Origin: Flavobacteriales bacterium
Lineage (GTDB): Bacteria > Bacteroidota > Bacteroidia > Flavobacteriales_E > Vicingaceae
DNA: 8,361 nt
Assembly (NCBI GenBank): GCA_029262915.1
Contig: JAJCYN010000225.1
Location: 1-8,361 of the forward strand
Direction of reading: 5' to 3'
The translations under genes and the position numbers were made by a program. Under the pieces are notes generated by a model. The model ran no database searches. It had not been told where the DNA came from and saw only the letters and a program-made list of their open reading frames with translations. Shown here one piece after another: positions 1 to 6,578 of the stretch; the first letter of the stretch is position 1; each line of letters begins with the position of its first letter.

Positions 1-1
1 A

Positions 2-1057
2 CAAATTGCTACAGGTTTATGTGCAGGAACCTACATTGTAACTGTAACAGATAATAATGGTTGTACTGCTGCAGATACCATTATTATGACTGAACCAACA
101 CCAATTTTAGCTAATGAGGTAATTGTTCTTCCTGCTTGTGGAGTATGTGATGGTTCTATAACCGTTGTTCCAACTGGTGGAACTGGGTCATATACTTATT
201 TGTGGACAACACCAACTGCACCAATACTTTCTCAACCTACAACAAATTCAATAATTAATTTATGTGCTGGGGCATATACGGTTGCTATTACTGATGGAAA
301 TGGATTAGGTTGTACAGTAAACTTTAATTTCCCATTAAGTAATATAAACGCTCCTTTACCCAATACAACAGTTACTGATGCTACTTGTAATAATGTATGT
401 GATGGATCCATAACTTCAGCTCCAACTGGAGGAACTGGATCTTACACCTATTTATGGAACCCAAATGGTAATACGCCATCTATTACAAACTTATGTGCTG
501 GACCTTATTCCCTCTCTGTAACTGATTCCCTTGGCTGTATTGGAGTTGCAATGGATACTGTTTTTGAGCCTAGTGTGTTACAAGCAAATTTAAATGCTGC
601 TAACATCGTTTGTAATAATGTTTGTGACGGTTGGATAGTTTCAAATACTATTGGAGGAACTTCTCCTTATACTTATAACTGGACATCCAATCCTCCTGGT
701 CAAGTAACTGTAGGTCAAAATACAGATTCTATTAGTAGTTTATGTGCTGGTACATATACCGTTACAATCACTGACACCAATAATTGTCCCGTTACAATAG
801 ATAGTGTAACCATTGTTGTACCTACACAAATTACATCTACTATTACTGCTCAGACTGATGCTTCCTGTACTGCATTTTGTAATGGTAGTGCTACAGTTGC
901 TCCATCTGGAGGAATAGGACCTTACACTTTCGAGTGGAATGGAAATACTACACCAGGTCAAGGTCCATCGTTACCTGGATTATGTTTTGGATTAAATACA
1001 GTTGAAATATTTGATCAAAATGGCTGTAGTTTTATTGATTCTATAGCTATTGGAGCA
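2..1057 (+). repeat. Tandem SprB-like protein repeats (one partial, four complete)
   Basis: The encoded repeats are about 75-85 residues long. The first cysteine of each complete unit is encoded at 137, 386, 611 and 866, giving spacings of 249, 225 and 255 bases. Each unit reads roughly C-x2/3-C-[DN]-G, then a Gly-rich turn and [SP]YT[YF]xW, then LC[AF]G, then a beta strand ending in [TF]D or [TF]DxN and a final Cys. All four complete units keep four cysteines. The partial unit at the left edge keeps the LCAG and NNGC parts. Unit boundaries are approximate, since they were set from the motif spacing. Confidence 0.88.
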
Positions 1058-1798
1058 ACAATTACTGTACTAGCTAATGCTGGTCCTGATACTACAATTT
1101 GTTTGGGAACAACTATTAACTTAAATGGAATTCCTGCTGGTACATTTACAGGTGTTGAATGGTTTGAATTACCAGGAATGATATCATTAGGAATAACAAA
1201 CACTGTTTCTATTACACCATCTGTTACAGGTGTTACTTGTTATACTTTCCAAGTAACTGGTGGTTGTATTTTTTCAGATACTGTTTGTATTACTGTTGAT
1301 CCTACTCCTCTTGCAAATGCTGGTCCAAACGTTACTATTTTTGAATTGGCAAGCACAACATTAAATGCAACAGGTGGATTTACTTATGCATGGACTCCAG
1401 GTACCGGATTAAGTGATTCAACTATATCTAACCCAGTAGCATCACCAACTGTAACCACTACTTATTTCGTAACTGTAACTTCGGCAAATGGTTGTTCTTC
1501 AACCGACAGCGTAGTCGTAACAGTATTACCAAACATAGTATTTCCGGATGGTATTTCGCCAAACGGAGATGGTGCAAATGATGTTTGGATAATAGACTTT
1601 ATTGAACAATTCCCTAAGAATGTAGTGGAAATTTATAACAGATGGGGAGAGTTATTGTTCCACGCAGATGGTTATCAACAAGATTGGGATGGAACATATA
1701 AAGGGAAAGAATTACCAATTGGAACGTATTATTATATAATTGACTTACATGAGGAAACAATTGCTCCTTTTACTGGTCCATTAACCATTTTAAGGTAG
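2..1798 (+). CDS. Secreted SprB-repeat surface protein with type IX (type B) C-terminal domain, 5'-truncated by the window
   Basis: This is the C-terminal part of a large secreted protein. The frame is open from base 2, so the ATG at 86 is an internal methionine and the real start lies outside the window. In order it shows the tail of one SprB-like repeat (2 to about 118), four complete repeats (about 119-1057), two PKD/Ig-like domains (about 1073-1312 and 1313-1531, each opening with ANAGP), and a gliding-motility-associated CHU_C domain (about 1535-1795). The last domain carries SPNGDG, IYNRWG, WDGTYKG and LPIGTYYY and ends TILR. In this family that domain is the type B signal for export through the type IX secretion system, leading to release or surface attachment. 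The repeats suggest an adhesin or gliding-type filament; this role is inferred. The next gene, 19 bp downstream, is a PorP/SprF partner. No catalytic domain is visible in this part. The family call is secure, the biological role is not. Confidence 0.93.
   Translation, partial: QIATGLCAGTYIVTVTDNNGCTAADTIIMTEPTPILANEVIVLPACGVCDGSITVVPTGGTGSYTYLWTTPTAPILSQPTTNSIINLCAGAYTVAITDGNGLGCTVNFNFPLSNINAPLPNTTVTDATCNNVCDGSITSAPTGGTGSYTYLWNPNGNTPSITNLCAGPYSLSVTDSLGCIGVAMDTVFEPSVLQANLNAANIVCNNVCDGWIVSNTIGGTSPYTYNWTSNPPGQVTVGQNTDSISSLCAGTYTVTITDTNNCPVTIDSVTIVVPTQITSTITAQTDASCTAFCNGSATVAPSGGIGPYTFEWNGNTTPGQGPSLPGLCFGLNTVEIFDQNGCSFIDSIAIGATITVLANAGPDTTICLGTTINLNGIPAGTFTGVEWFELPGMISLGITNTVSITPSVTGVTCYTFQVTGGCIFSDTVCITVDPTPLANAGPNVTIFELASTTLNATGGFTYAWTPGTGLSDSTISNPVASPTVTTTYFVTVTSANGCSSTDSVVVTVLPNIVFPDGISPNGDGANDVWIIDFIEQFPKNVVEIYNRWGELLFHADGYQQDWDGTYKGKELPIGTYYYIIDLHEETIAPFTGPLTILR
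1535..1795 (+). other. Type B type IX secretion sorting domain (CHU_C / gliding motility-associated C-terminal domain)
   Basis: This segment encodes the last 87 residues of the surface protein. Visible hallmarks are FPDGISPNGDGANDVW, the FPKNVVEIYNRWGELLF stretch, GYQQDWDGTYKG, LPIGTYYYIIDL and the terminal GPLTILR. This pattern is characteristic of the long C-terminal domain of type B cargo, which differs from the shorter type A domain. In known cases export of such proteins needs a PorP/SprF-like partner, and one is encoded immediately downstream. Confidence 0.92.
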
Positions 1799-1817
1799 GT
1801 TTAACTAGAATTCAAGT

Positions 1818-2741
1818 ATGAAAAAAGTTATTATAATATCATTTTTACTCTTATGTGGAAGTAGTTTGTTTTCGCAACAGCTCCCTCATTTTAGTCAATA
1901 TTTTTTGAATGACTTCTTAATAAATCCTGCTGTAGCAGGAAGTAGAGGTTATTTTGAAGGTGTTTCTACCCATAGATATCAATGGGAAGGTGTTACTGAT
2001 GCTCCAAGAACTTATACCTTGAGTGTACATGGTCCCACGAAAAATAGAAAAATGGGATTTGGAGGGTATATTTTTACTGATATTGTTGGTCCAACTCGTA
2101 GAACAGGAGTCAATGCTTCTTATGCCTATCATTTAAAGATTAATGAGACCACTAAATTATCATTAGGCTTAAATGCTGGTTTATTACAGTTTATGATAGA
2201 TGGCTCAAAAATTACGTTACGCGATGCAAATGATGCAATTATTACAAACGGGGTTCAATCCACGTTAATTCCGGATGCAGGGTTTGGACTGTATCTCTAT
2301 CATAAAAAATATTTCTTTGGATTTTCTGCCCCACAGCTATTAAATTATAAGGTTAAATTTTTTGATGAAGGAAGAAACCCAACAGGAAATTTGCCTTCTC
2401 ACTTTTTTGTTACGGGAGGGTACAAATTTCAAGTTTCAGAAGATTTTATTGTTGAGCCCATTGTTTTTGTAAAATATGTAAAGCCTGCTCCTGTTCAATT
2501 TGAAGGTACTCTAAAAATTACTTATAAAGATAAATTATGGCTTTCGGGAACTTATCGTGATAAAGATGCTATAACGGCTTCGATAGGGTATCTAATTAAT
2601 AACAGTTTTACCGTTGCTTATGCATACGACTTTACTACTACTAATCTAAAAAATTACAGTGATGGAACTCATGAGTTAATGATGGGAGCAAGATTTTACA
2701 GCAAAAAAAACAAGAAAAAATCAGCTCCATCAATAGAGTAA
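1818..2741 (+). CDS. PorP/SprF family type IX secretion system membrane protein
   Basis: The product is a 307-residue predicted outer-membrane beta-barrel of the PorP/SprF family. It begins with a signal peptide (MKK, then a hydrophobic stretch IIISFLLLCGSSLF, cleavage near FSQ-Q at residues 19-20). The family hallmark follows at once: HFSQYFLNDFLINPAVAG (residues about 24-41), then a QWEG motif near residue 56. The rest is amphipathic beta strands with a late HELMMGARF strand and a short lysine-rich tail. The length is normal for the family. Such proteins partner with a type B cargo encoded next to them, as SprF does for SprB in Flavobacterium, and help in its secretion or attachment. The ATG is 19 bp after the cargo stop codon, with no promoter or terminator visible between, so co-transcription is likely. 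Paralogues are numerous in these genomes, so a specific gene symbol is not justified. Confidence 0.93.
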   Translation: MKKVIIISFLLLCGSSLFSQQLPHFSQYFLNDFLINPAVAGSRGYFEGVSTHRYQWEGVTDAPRTYTLSVHGPTKNRKMGFGGYIFTDIVGPTRRTGVNASYAYHLKINETTKLSLGLNAGLLQFMIDGSKITLRDANDAIITNGVQSTLIPDAGFGLYLYHKKYFFGFSAPQLLNYKVKFFDEGRNPTGNLPSHFFVTGGYKFQVSEDFIVEPIVFVKYVKPAPVQFEGTLKITYKDKLWLSGTYRDKDAITASIGYLINNSFTVAYAYDFTTTNLKNYSDGTHELMMGARFYSKKNKKKSAPSIE

Positions 2742-2743
2742 TA

Positions 2744-5700
2744 TCAAAAGAACGCTCTAACCTGTACCCCTCCCGTATGAATAAAAGGTGTTTCTTCAGA
2801 TTTTCTTCCATTATAATTTATACTTAGTTGCATATATTTTGATAAATTTTGCTGATAAGTTAATTCCCAAGTCATATTAGTTCCTTCTTGTAATCCCTCT
2901 AGCATTTCATAATCTAACGAAGCATTATTATTTGAAACAAACTGATTATCAATATAGTTAAAATTACCTCTAAAACTCCCTTTAGAAGCAATGTTGTATC
3001 GAATTTCTCCTCCAATTTTTTGGCTAGTTAATTCTTCACCACCAAAAAAAACATTATTTTCTTTTTCCTTATAGCTATACAAAATACTCGCCCTAAATTT
3101 TACATTGGGTTGAAAAGTAAATTTAGGTTCTATCTCTATATTTCTTAATTCAAAATTTCTATTACTAAAAAATTCAGAAATACTTGACTTTTCTCCATTT
3201 GCTGTCAATAGGGTTATCGTATATAATCTAGTAATGTTCCATCTCGTTTTAACTGCTCTATTAATATTTCTTCTAGATTCTATTCCATTTGTTAACAACG
3301 ATCTATCTTTATTATCTTGAAAAGTAAATTGGGTTCCAAACTTAGTTCCTGTTCTGTTAAAATAAATGGTATTTAAAAACCCTAAATTTAATGTTACTAA
3401 ACTTGTATCGACAATATTTGCAACAAAGGGATTATAATAATCTATCCTATCATTAACCTTTCGGCTTATTCTATAATTAGTACGATTAGAAAATCTCGAA
3501 ATCATTTTTTTTAATCCTTTTTCTCCTCCCCATTTTGTCTCTGGTCTCAAAAATAACCCTTGATTAAACTGATTGGTAAACGTCCTTACAAAATCATTTG
3601 TTGGCGTAAACACTTTAATAAAAGATGCATGATCTTGAAAAGCTGCTACTTCAAATTCATTTAAATCTTTTACTCCATTACTATTTAAATCACCAATATA
3701 AGCATGGGTTCCTTGACCAGGTTGTACTTCTACAAATGAGAATTCTTTTTTTACTTCTAGTCCAGAACCAACCTCATAATAAGTATTTGACGTTATTGCA
3801 CTTTTCAAAAATTTAGCAACATATTCAACCCTTGCCAAAATGGTTGACTCAGGATTTAAAGAACTAAGTGTAGTTGATAATATTTCTAACTTTCTATAGG
3901 TGATTTTTCCCCTGAACTTGTGGCTTTTATTTTTTAATAACCCTATTGAAAAGGTAACATCTTCAGCACGAGTTGCAGCATTAAAATCATTCGCTAAAGG
4001 AGCATTATCTTCACGTTGTTTATAACTTACCATAAATTTATTTATAGTAGTATCTGCGTTATGAATAAAAGCATTCCATGAAATAAATTCAAAACTACTT
4101 GCCTGAAGAGCATCTGATTGTTGATTGATAAAAAATTTATTCTGCTCCGTTTCTTCTCCTACTCCTAAAACTAACCAACCTATTCCTTTAGATAACGTTC
4201 CCTTATGTTTAATAAATTGAGTATTGTTAATTCCTTCTGTAGTTAAAAAACTACCATCACCCTTAAAAATAAACCCTTTTAGGTTATACATTGCAAAAAG
4301 TGAATTTTTTAACCCATCATATTCTCCTTCATTTTTTAGAAGACTTATCTTATATAAAATATCTGCTTTTTTTACTTTTTCAACCCCTAAATAAGCGTCA
4401 AAAATGTATTGATCTGAAGTAAAATTTACATTACCAATGTTCCAATCACGCTCAAATTCAACCGGTCTAAAACGTTCTATCGAAGTAAAATACTGCTCGA
4501 CAAATTCATATCCTGTTCCCACTTTAAATTTCCATGGTTCTTTGGCATTATTTAGCTTTATTTTATTCTGAGATTTTATTTTAAAAGCATAACCAATATC
4601 ATCTTTACTATCTTTATTTGAGAAGGTATTAATATCATTATTCGACACCCCTCCTTCCCAAGTAATAAAAGACTCTTTAGTGAAATTATATTGTCCACCA
4701 AAGGTTGCCATTTGTTTCTTTTTGGGAGTTATTAATAAAACAACTGGTTCATATTCACCTTGGGGAACTCCAGCAACAGGAACAATCCATTCGTAAACTT
4801 TACCGTTTGCAGCACTTTGAATTTGGTTATAGTTTCCTTTGTTTGACCCTAAAAAAGTAAAGCCTAGTTGATATCTTGCACTGTCAGGATTGGTTGAATG
4901 TACGTAAACAGGATTGAATCCTAGAGTATCTACTACTTTATAAAGTACAAGATTCTCAGAAAAATCAACTAAATTTACATTAGAAACTACTGCATTTTTC
5001 AAGCTATCTCCAATACTAGATAGTAAAAGTTTTTCAGGATCATTTAAATCTTGTTGTAGAGGCTGATCTCTAGAATCTTGTTCTGAATAAACATTAACAC
5101 TCAATTTTAATTTTTTACTTTGATAATCATTACCAAAATGCACTAAAGACCTTGCGTAATTTTTATCTGAATATTGAAATTCTGCTACTATTCTTGAATC
5201 TTTTGTGATTAATCGATTGGTTGTAAAAGTTAATTCTGCAGTATTATAATCAATTATATAATCAAATTCGTTTCCTCTTTTCATCAACCTTCCGTCAACA
5301 TATATTTTTTCTGTACCTGAAAGAACAATAATAAAAGTTTCATTTTCACTTCCTGTTAACCTATATGGTCCCTGATTTCCTTCTATTCCTTGAATTCTGT
5401 TTCTCGCAAATTTACCTTTAGATATAGCCGCACTAATGATAGGACTCATCGTGTTAAACTCATTTTTTTTACTCGTTTTTAGCTTCATTTCAAAACTTCC
5501 TCCTTTCACTTTCTTATTAAAATTCATAAAATAGCTTTTGGGTCGTTTTAAATAAAAATCTCCTGCGGTGAGTTTCCAATCATCACTAAATAATTGAATG
5601 AAAACTCTATCAAACTCTTGTAATTGTTGTGTATTTCCTTCTGCCTGAATCGGAATATTGTCATCAGAAATACTCGCCAGAATACTCACGTTATCACTTA

Positions 5701-6205
5701 TTTTTCCTGACAACTGTAAATTCAAGCTTGAGTTAACCGACAAATCTTGGTTATTTCCAAAAACTACTCCTCTAGAAATACTACCACTTTTATTTAGTCC
5801 ATTTAAGTAAAATATATCTTCATTTTCAGCAGTGTATTCATACAAAAATGGATTTTTTAACTTTTCCTTTTGTCCTTCTATACTTGCTATTTTCTTATGT
5901 TCATAAGGTTTTTCAAAAGACATAGGAAAGACCCTATAAGTCAAAGAAATTGTTTTGCTCATCAACTCTGCATCCTTCACAATAAACAAACTTTTGCTGT
6001 AATCTATTTCGTAACTAGAATTATCAAGCGGTTCATTACCTAAAAAAATAATTTCAGAATTCGGGATAAGACTTAAACTGTCTATAAAAATAGTATCTTT
6101 ATTTATCACCAAATCTTGCTGACGAATATTGCTAATATCTTGTGCTTCTGCATTTTGAGCAACTGAAAGTAATAAAATCAATACTATGAAAAATGTTTTC
6201 TTCAA
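2744..6205 (-). CDS. Very large predicted outer-membrane beta-rich protein of unassigned function
   Basis: The product is 1153 residues from the TTG at 6205. That start gives a clean signal peptide, (M)KKTFFIVLILLLSVAQNAEA, with cleavage before Gln22. A longer frame begins at TTG 6232 but adds LVIPFLRN before the Lys-Lys and sits on a promoter element, so it is less likely. Visible parts: a beta module at residues about 41-94; a strongly patterned block at about 141-236 with GSISRGVVFGNNQDLSVNSS, DDNIPIQAEGNTQQLQEFD and GDFYLKRPKSYFMNF; a second beta module at about 297-346 (VDGRLMKRG, DYIIDY); then a long run of alternating beta strands. An EF-hand-like loop, DLNSNGVKDLNE, lies at about 839-850. 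The chain ends in VQVRAFF, a C-terminal aromatic typical of outer-membrane barrels. I recall similar proteins in other Bacteroidota annotated only as hypothetical. The N-terminal motifs faintly recall SprA-like proteins, but it is less than half that size. Function is unknown; outer-membrane location is inferred. Confidence 0.85.
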   Translation of the reverse strand: MKKTFFIVLILLLSVAQNAEAQDISNIRQQDLVINKDTIFIDSLSLIPNSEIIFLGNEPLDNSSYEIDYSKSLFIVKDAELMSKTISLTYRVFPMSFEKPYEHKKIASIEGQKEKLKNPFLYEYTAENEDIFYLNGLNKSGSISRGVVFGNNQDLSVNSSLNLQLSGKISDNVSILASISDDNIPIQAEGNTQQLQEFDRVFIQLFSDDWKLTAGDFYLKRPKSYFMNFNKKVKGGSFEMKLKTSKKNEFNTMSPIISAAISKGKFARNRIQGIEGNQGPYRLTGSENETFIIVLSGTEKIYVDGRLMKRGNEFDYIIDYNTAELTFTTNRLITKDSRIVAEFQYSDKNYARSLVHFGNDYQSKKLKLSVNVYSEQDSRDQPLQQDLNDPEKLLLSSIGDSLKNAVVSNVNLVDFSENLVLYKVVDTLGFNPVYVHSTNPDSARYQLGFTFLGSNKGNYNQIQSAANGKVYEWIVPVAGVPQGEYEPVVLLITPKKKQMATFGGQYNFTKESFITWEGGVSNNDINTFSNKDSKDDIGYAFKIKSQNKIKLNNAKEPWKFKVGTGYEFVEQYFTSIERFRPVEFERDWNIGNVNFTSDQYIFDAYLGVEKVKKADILYKISLLKNEGEYDGLKNSLFAMYNLKGFIFKGDGSFLTTEGINNTQFIKHKGTLSKGIGWLVLGVGEETEQNKFFINQQSDALQASSFEFISWNAFIHNADTTINKFMVSYKQREDNAPLANDFNAATRAEDVTFSIGLLKNKSHKFRGKITYRKLEILSTTLSSLNPESTILARVEYVAKFLKSAITSNTYYEVGSGLEVKKEFSFVEVQPGQGTHAYIGDLNSNGVKDLNEFEVAAFQDHASFIKVFTPTNDFVRTFTNQFNQGLFLRPETKWGGEKGLKKMISRFSNRTNYRISRKVNDRIDYYNPFVANIVDTSLVTLNLGFLNTIYFNRTGTKFGTQFTFQDNKDRSLLTNGIESRRNINRAVKTRWNITRLYTITLLTANGEKSSISEFFSNRNFELRNIEIEPKFTFQPNVKFRASILYSYKEKENNVFFGGEELTSQKIGGEIRYNIASKGSFRGNFNYIDNQFVSNNNASLDYEMLEGLQEGTNMTWELTYQQNLSKYMQLSINYNGRKSEETPFIHTGGVQVRAFF

Positions 6206-6229
6206 ATTCCTTAAAAAAGGTATGACTAA

Positions 6230-6237
6230 CAAAGATA
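6230..6237 (-). promoter_or_regulatory. Bacteroidota -7 promoter element (TATCTTTG) for the large outer-membrane protein gene
   Basis: Read on the minus strand, TATCTTTG is a perfect match to the Bacteroidota -7 consensus TAnnTTTG. It ends 24 bases before the TTG start at 6205, which would give a leader of about 18-20 bases. No good TTTG -33 element is found 19-21 bases upstream; that position is A-rich. The last three bases of this box are the TTG at 6232 that opens the longest possible reading frame, which argues that this TTG is not translated. Confidence 0.6.
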
Positions 6238-6518
6238 CGATTTGAGGTTAAATTATCTTTTTAGCTGTTATAACTGTGTTTATTGACAAAAATAATTTTT
6301 TAATTACCAATATTTAAGATGTGATGAACAATTGATTATTTAAACTTTATGCAACTTCTCAATCAAAAACAATATGAATAACTCCAAAAAAAGTTAATTA
6401 TTGACCAAGTTATTTACTAAAAAATTAAGATCTATGTAAAGTTGATAAATCAATCTTTATAAATATTAACACTTATTCCTTATATTTTCTCAAAAAAAAG
6501 CACTTTAACCAACTTTAG

Positions 6519-6549
6519 TTAGGATATTCTTTTGTAATAACTATATTTG
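6519..6549 (+). promoter_or_regulatory. Bacteroidota-type promoter for the substrate-binding lipoprotein gene
   Basis: TATATTTG at 6542-6549 matches the -7 consensus TAnnTTTG exactly. TTAG at 6519-6522 lies 19 bases upstream and differs from the -33 consensus TTTG at one base. Transcription would begin near 6554-6556, giving a leader of roughly 23-25 bases before the ATG at 6579. The leader is AT-rich with no Shine-Dalgarno sequence, which is usual in this phylum. Confidence 0.62.
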
Positions 6550-6578
6550 TAATTGCGTTAAAAATCTTATAAGATAAT

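Larger units (their letters stand above)
6206..6578. other. Divergent AT-rich intergenic region
   Basis: This stretch separates the minus-strand outer-membrane protein gene from the plus-strand binding-protein gene. It is very AT-rich and holds one promoter element near each end, described separately. Both strands carry only a few short open frames, the longest noticed being ten codons from an ATG at 6349, and none has a recognisable product. Two short perfect inverted repeats, TTGAT-AA-ATCAA near 6443-6454 and AACT-TT-AGTT at 6511-6520, are too small in such AT-rich DNA to call operators. No tRNA, riboswitch or small RNA could be recognised by eye. Confidence 0.6.

Noticed and set aside
86..88. 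ATG at 86 as the start of the surface-protein gene
   Set aside because: The frame is open leftwards to base 2 and encodes the end of another repeat (LCAG, then DNNGC), so the ATG is internal.
740..1203. Two minus-strand open frames (740-961 and 1015-1203) under the surface-protein gene
   Set aside because: They are antisense to a clearly coding repeat region, the products are low-complexity with no family pattern, and no promoter element precedes them.
1917..2132. Minus-strand open frame inside the PorP/SprF gene
   Set aside because: It lies fully antisense to a well-recognised family protein, and its translation shows no motif or signal.
2734..2759. Possible hairpin TAGAGT/GCTCTA across the two convergent stop codons as a terminator
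   Set aside because: The stem has only five pairs plus a wobble with a 14-base loop, and no T-run follows directly on either strand.
3625..3816. Plus-strand open frame with a Leu/His-rich product inside the large minus-strand gene
   Set aside because: It covers the segment encoding the EF-hand-like loop and neighbouring strands on the other strand; its Leu-rich translation is a by-product of the opposite frame.
6283..6288. TTGACA resembling an E. coli -35 box in the intergenic region
   Set aside because: No TATAAT-like box sits at 16-18 bases downstream, and the main Bacteroidota sigma factor uses TAnnTTTG, which is present closer to both genes.
6349..6381. Ten-codon open frame in the intergenic region
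   Set aside because: It is too short, lacks a leader or promoter match and has no recognisable product; such frames are expected by chance.
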